From JAIOIW01 sp050304175 (GTDB taxonomy: Bacteria > Pseudomonadota > Alphaproteobacteria > Rhizobiales > Rhizobiaceae): a stretch of DNA of 64,000 bases. Every line of letters starts with the position of its first letter. The first letter of the stretch is position 1. Shown here piece after piece: positions 52,052-62,248 of this stretch. The notes beneath the pieces were generated by a model that ran no database searches, had not been told where the DNA came from, and saw nothing but the letters and a program-made list of their open reading frames with translations. The translations under genes were made by a program, and so were the position numbers. Location: assembly GCA_050304175.1 (NCBI GenBank), contig JBNLDE010000219.1, positions 1 to 64,000 of the forward strand, in the 5' to 3' direction.

Positions 52052-52144
52052 GGGTGACCTTGCCCCGAGTTTCGGTTAAGGGGAAGCCGAACAATGTGGC
52101 GAGGGCCTGAAGGTCCTGCCAGCAGCGCATACGGGAGCGAACAG

Positions 52145-52798
52145 ATGAAATTCTTTGTCGACACAGCCGATGTCAGCGAAATCCGCGAACTCGCCGCAAC
52201 CGGACTCCTTGATGGCGTAACGACCAATCCGTCGCTGATCATGAAATCGGGACGCAACATCACGGAAGTCACCAAGGAGATTTGCGGGATCGTCGATGGC
52301 CCGGTTTCCGCCGAAGTCACAGCGACCGACTATGACGGCATGATCCGCCAGGCCGATATCCTGTCGAGGATTGCCGACAACATCTGCATCAAGGTGCCGC
52401 TAACGTTCGAGGGGCTGAAAGCCTGCAAGACACTGAGCTCGGATGGCCGGATGACCAATGTCACGCTGTGCTTCTCGGCAAACCAGGCCCTTCTCGCCGC
52501 AAAGGCCGGCGCCACATTCATATCGCCGTTTCTCGGCCGCCTCGATGATATCGGGCTCAATGGCATGGAACTGATCAGCGAAATCCGGACGATATACGAC
52601 AATTACGATTTCAAGACACAGATACTCGCCGCCTCGATCCGGACCGTGAACCACGTCAAGGAAGCGGCGCTTATCGGCGCCGACGTGGCGACGGTTCCGC
52701 CGGCAACCCTGAAGGCGTTGGTCAAACACCCGCTGACCGACAAGGGCCTCGAGGCCTTCCTTGCAGACTGGGCGAAAACCGGCCAAGATATCGGCTGA
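52145..52798 (+). CDS. tal: Transaldolase, small (type 3B/FSA-like)
   Basis: This 217-aa single-domain TIM barrel belongs to the transaldolase/fructose-6-phosphate aldolase group. The Schiff-base lysine is Lys83 (CIKVPLT), and the N-terminal MKFFVDTADVSEIRELA and TTNPSLI are characteristic. The residue that decides the activity, Tyr131 in E. coli FsaA, is Phe129 here (FISPFLGRLDDIG), which matches true transaldolases such as the Bacillus protein. It should therefore act in the pentose phosphate pathway. ATG 52145 has GGGAG upstream; a frame start 17 codons earlier does not. Confidence 0.93.
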   Translation: MKFFVDTADVSEIRELAATGLLDGVTTNPSLIMKSGRNITEVTKEICGIVDGPVSAEVTATDYDGMIRQADILSRIADNICIKVPLTFEGLKACKTLSSDGRMTNVTLCFSANQALLAAKAGATFISPFLGRLDDIGLNGMELISEIRTIYDNYDFKTQILAASIRTVNHVKEAALIGADVATVPPATLKALVKHPLTDKGLEAFLADWAKTGQDIG

Positions 52799-52824
52799 TA
52801 TCGCGCGGCCGAAATAGCTGCCCG

Positions 52825-52841
52825 CGGTATAAAAAATACCG
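52825..52841 (+). terminator. Hairpin with A-rich loop downstream of tal
   Basis: CGGTAT and ATACCG form a perfect 6-bp stem around AAAAA, 27 nt after the tal stop. A second, stronger hairpin follows at 52858-52879. Neither has a downstream T-run. Confidence 0.35.
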
Positions 52842-52857
52842 GAAATCATGATCCTAC

Positions 52858-52879
52858 GGACGCCGAAATCCCGGCGTCC
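52858..52879. other. Perfect hairpin between tal and the histidine kinase gene
   Basis: GGACGCCG (52858-52865) pairs with CGGCGTCC (52872-52879) around AAATCC. It lies 67 nt before the kinase start. It may end the tal transcript or be part of the kinase promoter region. Confidence 0.4.
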
Positions 52880-52945
52880 ACCCATCCGTCGAAAGTTTTG
52901 CTTAACGCTATCGCGCTATCAGCATTAGACGTCGGATAGGACCAC

Positions 52946-55222
52946 ATGTCGGGATTGCGGGAAAGCGATTGGCTGGTATCGGCCGGGTACGAGAACTCGG
53001 ATGATGTCGTGCGGCACCAATTCGGTATGCTGGCTTCGACGGTCCCTGTTCTTTATCTTGGATTATTCCTGTCCGCATTCGCCAGCACCGCGATACTGAC
53101 CACGGCCGCGCCACTGCATTTGGCGATTTTTGCGCCGGCTATTTTCCTTGTCATAGCGGCCTGGCGAATCCCGCTCTGGCTCAAGCGACGGCGTGAAATT
53201 ATCGACATCGCTAAGACACGCCGCCTATTACGCCGGCTGGCGGTTTTTGTGCCGACCACGGCGGGCGTGATGTTGTTGTCGGTCTCCGCTCTGACCGCGA
53301 TCCATGGGACCGAGAACCTCAGCCTGGCGATGGTCGCCTGCATTTCGGTTTACGCCATCCTCGTCAGCTCCACGTATACGCTCCTTCCCGCCTGCGCCAT
53401 TCTGGTGTTCGTCGCCGTGCAGCCCGCGCTGTATTTTCCCGCAATCTGGCAAGGATCAGTCCTTCTTGTCGGCCTCGCCGTCCTGTCGTCGGGCATCATG
53501 GCCAGCCAGGCATTCATCATCGTGCGCCAGTTCGGGCTGTTTGTCCGGCTCGCGGATTCGGAACGTGCGGCCAGGGACGGCATGAAGAAGATGGCTTCGG
53601 CCGACCAGATCAAGGCGCAGTTCCTTGCAAATATGGGGCACGAGATCCGGACCCCGCTCAATGGCGTATTGGGCATGGCGGAATTGTTGGCCCGTTCGCC
53701 GCTTGGCGAGCGCCAGCAAGGATACCTGTCCGCGATCGTGGATTCGGGAAATCGCCTGCTCCGCACGATCAACAATATCCTCGACTATTCGAGAATTGAT
53801 GCCGGGTTGCTCGTGCTCGACGAGACGCACTTCAGGCTTGCCGACGTGATCGAGGACGTCGTGCATCAGGTCAGCGAGCACACCGCGAAAAAGCAGATCG
53901 AAATCATCCAGCGGATCGACCCCAACCTGCCGGAATACCTTTGCGGCGATGCGGCCAGGATTCACCAAATCGTGGGAAACCTAGTTTCCAATGCGGTCAA
54001 GTTCACCGATGCCGGTTACGTGCTTGTCGACGCGAGCGGGTCGGTTTCGCACGGGACAGCAAACGTCACGATCCGGGTCGAGGACACCGGGGCTGGTATC
54101 CAGGCGGAACGGCTGCCGGAGATCTTCAGGCAATTTGCACAAGCCGACGAGGTTTCGACGCGCGGGCGCAAGGGAACTGGTCTCGGTCTGGCGATCGCTG
54201 CCCGGCTGGTCCAGCTCATGGGCGGCGAAATCGGCGTGGAAAGCGAAGCCGGTGACGGTTCGACCTTCTGGCTGACCATACCGTTGAAAATCCATGAAGT
54301 GGCGGACATGCCCAGCCATGTCCCGATCGACATATCGGGCGCGCGAATTCTCGTGGTCGACGACAACGAGATCAACCGGTCGATCATGGCCGAGCAACTG
54401 AGATTCTGGGAATTCGATTGTGTGGCGGTGGAAAGCGGACCCGTCGGCCTAGCCCTGATCGAGCATGCAATCAAAGTCGATGCGCCGGTCGATTGCGTTA
54501 TCCTCGACTACCTGATGCCGGACATGGACGGACTGGATATTGCCAGAGCCATGCGCAACCAACCGCTGATGGCCGACATACCCTTGATCATGCTCAGTTC
54601 GGTCGACGATATCGATCTCGAAAATCAGGATTTTGATCCCCGGCTGATCACGCTGCTGAAAAAACCGGCCCGGTCGGCGACCTTGCGGCAGGCAATCGTG
54701 GACATCATCCAGGAAGCGCGGAACCTGGCACCGAAGGAGACTGCGCAGGATGATGCCGGCCGAATGCAGGCGCCGGAAGCGGACACATCGGAATGGATAT
54801 CGCGGGCCCGTTCATCGACATACAGACCGGCCGAAAAAATCGACGTTCTCGTGGCGGAGGACAACGAGGTCAACCGGACCGTGTTCGATCAGATCCTCGT
54901 GTCAACGGGACTTCGCTACAAGATCGTGCCGAACGGCAAGAAGGCCGTGGAAGCCTATCTTCAGCAAATGCCCAAAATCGTCCTCATGGATTACGAAATG
55001 CCGGAAATGAGCGGATTGGAAGCGACCCGGCGGATCAGGACGATCGAAAGCAATATTGGTCACCGCGCCACCATCATTGGCGTGACAGCGCATACCCATG
55101 ACCGGCAGACCGGTCTCGACGCAGGCATGGACGGCCACATTTCCAAGCCGATCTCACCGCGTTCTTTGCTTGAGGCGATTGCGCGGGAAACGCCGCACAA
55201 TATCCACATTGAAGCCGGCTGA
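52946..55222 (+). CDS. Hybrid histidine kinase with two receiver domains
   Basis: The 758-aa protein has an N-terminal membrane region (six hydrophobic helices, residues 28-200) without a large periplasmic loop. It is followed by HisKA with phospho-acceptor His232 (NMGHEIRTPLNG), an ATPase domain (NLVSNAVKFTD, EDTGAGI, GTGLGLAIAARL, residues 345-445), and two receivers. REC1 has VVDDN, Asp521 (ILDYLMPDMDG) and LKKP; REC2 has AEDNEVN, Asp682 (LMDYEMPEMSG) and ISKPI. The layout resembles tandem-receiver kinases such as BarA- or CckA-like proteins but without PAS domains or Hpt. Its partner is unknown. It ends 3 bp before the lptE stop on the opposite strand. Confidence 0.93.
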   Translation: MSGLRESDWLVSAGYENSDDVVRHQFGMLASTVPVLYLGLFLSAFASTAILTTAAPLHLAIFAPAIFLVIAAWRIPLWLKRRREIIDIAKTRRLLRRLAVFVPTTAGVMLLSVSALTAIHGTENLSLAMVACISVYAILVSSTYTLLPACAILVFVAVQPALYFPAIWQGSVLLVGLAVLSSGIMASQAFIIVRQFGLFVRLADSERAARDGMKKMASADQIKAQFLANMGHEIRTPLNGVLGMAELLARSPLGERQQGYLSAIVDSGNRLLRTINNILDYSRIDAGLLVLDETHFRLADVIEDVVHQVSEHTAKKQIEIIQRIDPNLPEYLCGDAARIHQIVGNLVSNAVKFTDAGYVLVDASGSVSHGTANVTIRVEDTGAGIQAERLPEIFRQFAQADEVSTRGRKGTGLGLAIAARLVQLMGGEIGVESEAGDGSTFWLTIPLKIHEVADMPSHVPIDISGARILVVDDNEINRSIMAEQLRFWEFDCVAVESGPVGLALIEHAIKVDAPVDCVILDYLMPDMDGLDIARAMRNQPLMADIPLIMLSSVDDIDLENQDFDPRLITLLKKPARSATLRQAIVDIIQEARNLAPKETAQDDAGRMQAPEADTSEWISRARSSTYRPAEKIDVLVAEDNEVNRTVFDQILVSTGLRYKIVPNGKKAVEAYLQQMPKIVLMDYEMPEMSGLEATRRIRTIESNIGHRATIIGVTAHTHDRQTGLDAGMDGHISKPISPRSLLEAIARETPHNIHIEAG

Positions 55223-55225
55223 TTG

Positions 55226-55804
55226 TCAGGAGCCGGATTTGCCGGCCTTGCGGATGTCGATGATGATTGCCAGACGAAGGACTTCGGCCAGTTCCCGGGC
55301 GGCGCGGTCCTTGGCCTCTCGTTCGGCCCGATAGTCCGCGAAGGGCTGGATCGGGTGATCGAAGGAGGCGGATACCGCGCGCGAGCCGGTTGCAACGACG
55401 CTGCCATCGGCGGTGTTGTGGATCTGGTACCGACCGGTCATCAAGATGCCACCCGCGGTGGGTTCCTGATCCACCGTAGTGGTCTGGACGACCGCAACGG
55501 ATTCGGTCTGGCTGACCACCGACAAATTGACCTTGTAGGCTGGATTCGCCGGCTGACCTCGACCGCCATTGATGAGGAAGATCAGATGGTTGCGGACTTC
55601 CTGCGCTTCACGGGTGCTCACCGGGGCGAATTCCAGGGAAACCGCGCGCGCATCGCCGGGATCAACGGCGCCGGTCTCCATCCGCCCGGCCGATCCGTAG
55701 AGCGGCTCAACCTTGCAACCGGCTGGCGCGGCCAGGACAGCGAGCGCCAGCGCGGCCGGCAACAAGCGGTGATATCGGCGACGGAGCGGGTCAGATGACA
55801 ACAT
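55226..55804 (-). CDS. lptE: LPS-assembly lipoprotein LptE
   Basis: LptE plugs the LptD translocon that inserts LPS in the outer membrane. The 192-aa protein has a signal peptide with lipidation Cys30 (LAAPAGCKVEPLYG), where the lipobox has an unusual Pro at -3. The mature part is beta-rich (YKVNLSVVSQTESVAVVQ, ILMTGRYQIHNTADGSVVATG) and ends in a helix, as in the family. It starts inside the leuS 3' end with a 14-bp overlap. The usual next gene, holA, is missing; a hybrid kinase gene converges instead. Confidence 0.88.
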   Translation of the reverse strand: MLSSDPLRRRYHRLLPAALALAVLAAPAGCKVEPLYGSAGRMETGAVDPGDARAVSLEFAPVSTREAQEVRNHLIFLINGGRGQPANPAYKVNLSVVSQTESVAVVQTTTVDQEPTAGGILMTGRYQIHNTADGSVVATGSRAVSASFDHPIQPFADYRAEREAKDRAARELAEVLRLAIIIDIRKAGKSGS

Positions 55805-58400
55805 TGACGATCCTCTGCGGCACCACGATGACCTTGCGCGGCGGCTTGCCCTCCAGGGCCTTCTGGACTAAGTCCAGCGCCAGCACCGCAGCTTCGACGG
55901 CAGCATTGTCCGCGTCGCGCGCGATTGTCAAATCGCCGCGCTTCTTGCCGTTAATCTGTACGGGAAGGGTGACCTCGTTTTCGGTCACGAGCGCCGGATC
56001 GTAGTGCGGCCAGGGCTGTTCGGCCACCATCGCGCTGCTGCCGATCGCCGACCAGCATTCCTCGGCCAGATGGGGCATCATCGGCGCGAACATGATCACC
56101 AGCATTTCCGCGGCCTGGCGGCAGGCTGCAACCGTTTCATCGTCAGAACTGCCCGCCGCAACATCCGCGAAGGGCTGCGAAATGGCATTGATGAACTCGT
56201 ACAGACGCGCAACCGCCTTGTTGAACGCCAGTTTCTCGATGTCCTCGCCGACGGCCTTGACCGTTTTGTGCGCAGCTTTCGAGATTGCCAGCGCCGGACC
56301 GCTGCGGCCCGCCGCGGGTTGTGCGTTGGCGAGTAAGGGCGCCACATCTCCCAGCAGCCGCCAGATACGCTGGACGAAACGGTGGGCGCCTTCGACGCCG
56401 GCTTCCGTCCAGATCACGTCGCGGTCGGGCGGCGAATCGGACAGCATGAACCAGCGGGCCGTGTCGGCACCGTAGGAAGCGATGATGTCGTCCGGATCGA
56501 CCACGTTTTTCTTCGATTTCGACATCTTCTCGATCGGACCGATGGCGATTTGCGCGCCCGTATCGACGAGAACGGCTTTGCGCGTATCGCCTTCGCCTTC
56601 GATTCGCACCTGGGCCGGCTCGATCCAGCTTCCGCCCGGTTCCTTGTAGGTCTCGTGCACGACCATGCCCTGGGTGAACAGGCCCTTGAACGGCTCGTCG
56701 ATATCGAGATGGCCGGTCTTGCGCATGGCGCGCGTGAAGAAACGCGAATAGAGCAGGTGCAGGATCGCGTGCTCGATGCCGCCGATATACTGGTCGACGG
56801 GAAGCCAGGCATTGGCCGCCGACTGAACTGTTGGGTCGTCGGCCCAGGGCGCGGTGAAGCGCGCGAAATACCAGGATGAATCGACGAAGGTGTCCATCGT
56901 GTCGGTTTCGCGCAGCGCGGCGCGGCCGCATTGCGGACAGGCGACGTGGCGCCAATCGGGATGCCGGTCTAGCGGATTCCCGGGTCGATCGAACTCGACA
57001 TCGTCGGGCAGTTGAACCGGAAGGTCCGACTTGGGGACCGGCACGACGCCGCATTCGTCGCAGTGGATCATCGGGATCGGGCAACCCCAGTAGCGCTGGC
57101 GCGAAATGCCCCAGTCGCGCAGGCGGTATTGGACCTTCGCCGTGCCCCAGCCTTTTTCCTGATAGAGCTTCAACGTCCGATCCATGGCCTCCTGGCAGGT
57201 TATTTCCTCGCCGCTCGGACCATGCCAATGCACATAGCGCACCTTCTCGCTCTTGGCGGGGACGAATGCTTCGTCCTGAACATCGGCGTCGCTGTCGAGA
57301 GGCTTGAAGACGTCGATGACCGGCAGGCCGTATTTACGCGCAAAATCAAGATCGCGCTGGTCATGCGCCGGGCATCCGATGATTGCGCCGGTACCATAAT
57401 CCATCAGCACGAAATTGGCGATCCACAAGGGCAACCGCAATGACGGATCGGCGGGATGCGTTACCTCCAGCCCGGTATCGAAGCCCAGTTTTTCCGCCGT
57501 CTCGATGGCTTCGGCCGAGGTTCCGATCCTGCGGCATTCGGCATTGAACGCCGCAATCTCGGGATTGTCCTCCTCCAGCCGCTTGGCCAGCGGATGGTCA
57601 GCCGCGATCGCTGCGAAGGTTGGTCCCCACATGGTATCAGGCCGGGTGGTAAAAACCGGCAGGGTCCGAAATTCCGGCGGGCCGTTAGGTACTTCAAATT
57701 CGAAAGAAAGCCCCTCCGACTTGCCGATCCAGTTGCGCTGCATGGTGCGCACCTTTTCCGGCCACTGGTCGAGACCATCGAGTGCCTCGAGCAGATCCTG
57801 GCTGTAGTCCGTGATCTTGAACACCCATTGCGCCAATTCGCGCTGTTCGACCTCCGCGCCGGAGCGCCAGCCACGGCCGTCGATCACCTGCTCGTTGGCA
57901 AGCACGGTCTGGTCGACTGGGTCCCAGTTGACCTTTGAAATCCTGCGACCGACGAGCCCGGCCTTGTGGAAATCGAGAAACAGCATTTGCTGGCGGTGGT
58001 AGTAGTCGACGTCGCAGGTGGCGAATTCCCTCGACCAATCCAGCGACAATCCCATCGACTTGAGCTGGTTACGCATGGTGTCGATGTTCTGGTACGTCCA
58101 CTTGGCCGGATGAACCTTGTTCTGCATCGCGGCGTTCTCGGCCGGCATGCCGAACGCGTCCCAACCCATCGGGTGTAATACGTTGAAGCCCTTCGCCCGC
58201 TTGTAGCGCGCCACCACGTCGCCCATAGTGTAGTTGCGCACATGGCCCATGTGGATGCGCCCGGACGGGTAGGGAAACATCTCCAGCACGTAGTATTTCG
58301 GACCGGGATCGTCGTTGGCGGTCTCGAAGAGCTTTGCCTGAGACCAGGCCTTCTGCCATTTCGGCTCGGCAGTGCGCGGATTATATCGTTCGGTTGCCAT
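55791..58400 (-). CDS. leuS: Leucyl-tRNA synthetase
   Basis: This class I synthetase is 869 aa. The HIGH-equivalent motif is YPSGRIHMGHVRN (residues 44-56) and the KMSKS motif is EKMSKSKKNVVDP near residue 624. The editing CP1 domain (about 225-420) has the threonine-rich and GTGAIIGCPAHDQRD segments. A zinc-like Cys pair is seen in CPQCGRAALRETDTMD. lptE overlaps its 3' end, the typical leuS-lptE order of alphaproteobacteria. It is divergent from yggS, 118 bp apart. Confidence 0.98.
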   Translation of the reverse strand: MATERYNPRTAEPKWQKAWSQAKLFETANDDPGPKYYVLEMFPYPSGRIHMGHVRNYTMGDVVARYKRAKGFNVLHPMGWDAFGMPAENAAMQNKVHPAKWTYQNIDTMRNQLKSMGLSLDWSREFATCDVDYYHRQQMLFLDFHKAGLVGRRISKVNWDPVDQTVLANEQVIDGRGWRSGAEVEQRELAQWVFKITDYSQDLLEALDGLDQWPEKVRTMQRNWIGKSEGLSFEFEVPNGPPEFRTLPVFTTRPDTMWGPTFAAIAADHPLAKRLEEDNPEIAAFNAECRRIGTSAEAIETAEKLGFDTGLEVTHPADPSLRLPLWIANFVLMDYGTGAIIGCPAHDQRDLDFARKYGLPVIDVFKPLDSDADVQDEAFVPAKSEKVRYVHWHGPSGEEITCQEAMDRTLKLYQEKGWGTAKVQYRLRDWGISRQRYWGCPIPMIHCDECGVVPVPKSDLPVQLPDDVEFDRPGNPLDRHPDWRHVACPQCGRAALRETDTMDTFVDSSWYFARFTAPWADDPTVQSAANAWLPVDQYIGGIEHAILHLLYSRFFTRAMRKTGHLDIDEPFKGLFTQGMVVHETYKEPGGSWIEPAQVRIEGEGDTRKAVLVDTGAQIAIGPIEKMSKSKKNVVDPDDIIASYGADTARWFMLSDSPPDRDVIWTEAGVEGAHRFVQRIWRLLGDVAPLLANAQPAAGRSGPALAISKAAHKTVKAVGEDIEKLAFNKAVARLYEFINAISQPFADVAAGSSDDETVAACRQAAEMLVIMFAPMMPHLAEECWSAIGSSAMVAEQPWPHYDPALVTENEVTLPVQINGKKRGDLTIARDADNAAVEAAVLALDLVQKALEGKPPRKVIVVPQRIVNVVI

Positions 58401-58518
58401 GACCGGGAATTCACTTAAAACGTCGAAAAAACGGGTTGCGGCGGACCTTCACCACGGTTTCGGTAAGGCGTCAACCGTCGAGACCTGATGCGGATCAAAT
58501 TGAGGCAGGATTCAGGGA

Positions 58519-59181
58519 ATGAAAAGCGCGGTCGAGCGGCTTGAGGCAGTCAGGAAGAATATCGCTGCCGCAGCAGCCGAAGCCAGCCGAAAGGCCGGAG
58601 ACGTAACCCTTGTGGCAGTCTCCAAGACCTTCGATGCAGAGGCGATCCGGCCGGTACTTGCGGCGGGCCAGCGTGTTTTCGGCGAAAACCGTGTGCAGGA
58701 AGCCGAGCGCAAGTGGCCGGAACTGCGTTCCGAATTTAGCGGTGTCGAGCTGCATTTGATCGGCCCGCTGCAATCCAACAAGGCAAAGGAAGCGGTGGCG
58801 CTGTTCGACGTGATCGAGACGGTCGACCGCGAGAAAATCGCCAAGGAACTGGCCAAGGAGATCCGGACCCAGGGCCGCGATGTCCGGCTTTATGTTCAGG
58901 TCAACACGGGCGAGGAACCTCAAAAAGCCGGTGTGGAGCCGCGCGCAGCTGTCGATTTTGTACAACGCTGCCGCGATGTGCACGGCCTCGTTATCGAGGG
59001 GTTGATGTGCATTCCGCCATTCGATGAGAATCCCGGGCCGCATTTCGCGTTGCTGGATAAACTGGCCCGCGAAGCCGGTGTCGAAAAACTTTCGATGGGC
59101 ATGTCCGCAGACTACGAGACCGCTGTTACGTTTGGCGCGACCAGCGTGCGCGTCGGTTCCGCGATCTTCGGGTCGCGGTGA
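58519..59181 (+). CDS. YggS-family PLP homeostasis protein
   Basis: This 220-aa member of the YggS/PROSC/PLPBP family binds pyridoxal phosphate without known enzyme activity and affects amino-acid and vitamin B6 balance. The PLP lysine is Lys36 (LVAVSKTFDA). Family motifs are FGENRVQEAERKW, LHLIGPLQSNKAKEAV, VQVNTGEEPQKAG, GLMCIPPFDE, LSMGMSADYETAVTFGATSVRVGSAIFG. The start at 58519 gives the normal length. The 155-bp gap to acs holds two inverted repeats. Confidence 0.95.
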   Translation: MKSAVERLEAVRKNIAAAAAEASRKAGDVTLVAVSKTFDAEAIRPVLAAGQRVFGENRVQEAERKWPELRSEFSGVELHLIGPLQSNKAKEAVALFDVIETVDREKIAKELAKEIRTQGRDVRLYVQVNTGEEPQKAGVEPRAAVDFVQRCRDVHGLVIEGLMCIPPFDENPGPHFALLDKLAREAGVEKLSMGMSADYETAVTFGATSVRVGSAIFGSR

Positions 59182-59188
59182 AGGCACA

Positions 59189-59215
59189 GCGCCAGAGCAA
59201 AAAAGGTGCTGGCGC
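59189..59215 (+). other. Inverted repeat just after yggS
   Basis: GCGCCAG (59189-59195) pairs with CTGGCGC (59209-59215); the loop is A-rich. It starts 8 nt after the yggS stop and lacks a T-run. A weak terminator is possible. Confidence 0.4.
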
Positions 59216-59281
59216 AAGGGGATCGAATGTCTAATTTGATCCGAAGTGTTCGAATGCTAAGAAGCGCGCGATCTTATTGTC

Positions 59282-59314
59282 CGGCCAGTCGGGAAATCGA
59301 AGAGTAACTGGCCG
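59282..59314 (+). promoter_or_regulatory. Inverted repeat in the acs leader
   Basis: CGGCCAGT (59282-59289) and ACTGGCCG (59307-59314) form a perfect 8-bp inverted repeat with 17 nt between. It ends 11 nt before the AGGAGG of acs, so it could be an operator or an RNA structure affecting acs translation. Confidence 0.4.
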
Positions 59315-59336
59315 TTACGCCATCAAGGAGGAACCC

Positions 59337-61292
<1,956 letters not shown>

Positions 61293-61318
61293 CCGGTTCG
61301 CAAAGGCCGGATCTGGAG

Positions 61319-61342
61319 AACCCGCCGGATTTCCGGCGGGTT
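61319..61342 (+). terminator. Terminator of acs
   Basis: AACCCGCCGG and CCGGCGGGTT form a perfect 10-bp stem with an ATTT loop, followed by a short ATTTG tract. Confidence 0.7.
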
Positions 61343-61434
61343 ATTTGCCTGAATACATTGTGAACGGCCGGATCAAAGCCGGTTCAGATCGCCTGCCCTA
61401 AAAGCTGCCGATCATTTGAACCGGAGAAAACACC

Positions 61435-61854
61435 ATGAAACGTGCCATTCTGATTGCCCTTGCCCTGTCTTCCTCTGCCGTCAGCCTTGCAGAAGCGGCT
61501 CCCAAGCTCGTCGCACCCGGCGACCAGCCCATGGTCGTCAAGTCCGCCCAGTTGGCGATCAAGTCGCCGGGCGTCAATGTGTGCCCGTCGAATGCGAAGA
61601 TCGCCGGCTGGATATTCACCAGCAAAGCCGGGCCCGTGACTTACATGATTGTGCGCAAGGGTGGCGCCGTTTCCGCGCCGAAGACGATCCAGGCGATCAA
61701 GGCGCCGGCAGGCTATGTGGCCAGCTTCAGCAAGACCTTCGAGGTGCTGACCGCCATTGACGCCGAATACCGGATCCTCGTCTCGCAATCCGACGGCGTC
61801 GTCTCCAACTGGGCCCCGCTGAAGGCAAGCTGCAAGATCCAGCTCGGCGGTTAA
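61435..61854 (+). CDS. Secreted protein of unknown function (139 aa)
   Basis: I do not recognise a family. The signal peptide is residues 1-21 (MKRAILIALALSSSAVSLAEA). The mature domain is beta-rich with Val, Ala and Lys, and has two cysteines, Cys50 (NVCPSNAK) and Cys133 (ASCKIQLGG), likely to form one disulfide joining both ends. The segment GWIFTSKAGPVTYMIVRKGG and closing repeat-like strands give it an Ig-like or fibronectin-like look. CGGAG precedes the ATG by 9-10 nt. It is monocistronic: a terminator lies on both sides. Confidence 0.75.
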   Translation: MKRAILIALALSSSAVSLAEAAPKLVAPGDQPMVVKSAQLAIKSPGVNVCPSNAKIAGWIFTSKAGPVTYMIVRKGGAVSAPKTIQAIKAPAGYVASFSKTFEVLTAIDAEYRILVSQSDGVVSNWAPLKASCKIQLGG

Positions 61855-61876
61855 GCCTGTTTGTCGTGACGTGACG

Positions 61877-61898
61877 GGGCGCCTTCGGGCGCCCTTTT
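61877..61898 (+). terminator. Terminator of the 139-aa secreted protein gene
   Basis: GGGCGCC and GGCGCCC enclose a TTCG tetraloop and are followed by TTTT, 22 nt after the stop. Confidence 0.85.
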
Positions 61899-61978
61899 CA
61901 CGTTTGCGCGAGCGGCAGGTCCGGCGCGCTTGCAACCAAATCGAAAACGCCCCACATTGAATCTGTGTCCAACGAATC

Positions 61979-61993
61979 GAAAGGAGGTGATCC
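61979..61993 (+). promoter_or_regulatory. Exceptionally long Shine-Dalgarno sequence
   Basis: GAAAGGAGGTGATCC is complementary over 15 nt to the usual 3' end of alphaproteobacterial 16S rRNA (GGATCACCTCCTTTC). The AGGAGG core is 7 nt before ATG 61995. It decides the start of the short ORF that follows. Confidence 0.7.
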
Positions 61994-61994
61994 G

Positions 61995-62060
61995 ATGTCG
62001 AGTGATTTCCGGAAGTGCATGAGCTTGAGCGGATCGTCGTTCCTTCGGAGCAACCTCTGA
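61995..62060 (+). CDS. Short ORF of 21 codons behind an extreme ribosome binding site
   Basis: The ORF begins MSSDFRKCM, ends SSFLRSNL and stops with TGA at 62058-62060. It is Ser-rich (six Ser), has one Cys, and no hydrophobic segment. I know of no named family. Its support is the 15-nt perfect match to the anti-Shine-Dalgarno at optimal spacing. A structured GC-rich element follows at 62079-62113. The gap between the terminator at 61898 and the lipoprotein gene at 62249 holds nothing else coding. It may be a small protein, a leader peptide, or a ribosome-binding RNA. Confidence 0.5.
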   Translation: MSSDFRKCMSLSGSSFLRSNL

Positions 62061-62078
62061 AGCAACGGACGTGAGGCA

Positions 62079-62113
62079 CGGAGCGGGGCCACGGCCCTGA
62101 CCATCAAGCTCCG
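62079..62113 (+). other. Nested stem-loop after the short ORF
   Basis: CGGAGC (62079-62084) pairs with GCTCCG (62108-62113); inside, GGGC (62086-62089) pairs with GCCC (62094-62097) around a CACG loop. CCTTTCG follows, so weak termination is possible. Confidence 0.4.
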
Positions 62114-62217
62114 CCTTTCGCGATAAATTGCGGCGCCGTCCTGCCGGTGATCAACCGGGTCAACAGGGCGGCGTTTCGCATGGTCCAGACTATGAATTCT
62201 ATTTTTATTTAAAACCG

Positions 62218-62226
62218 TGTTATACT
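62218..62226 (+). promoter_or_regulatory. Extended -10 element of the AT-rich lipoprotein gene
   Basis: TGTTATACT matches the extended -10 consensus TGnTATAAT, 23 nt before the start codon. No good -35 is visible, as is usual for extended -10 promoters. Confidence 0.5.
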
Positions 62227-62248
62227 GTTTTCTTTGGAAGGATTAGCT

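Noticed and set aside
61979..61993. The 15-nt 16S-tail complement as a remnant of an rRNA gene on the minus strand
   Set aside because: On the minus strand the bases preceding GGATCACCTCC do not match the conserved end of 16S rRNA, and there is no further similarity.
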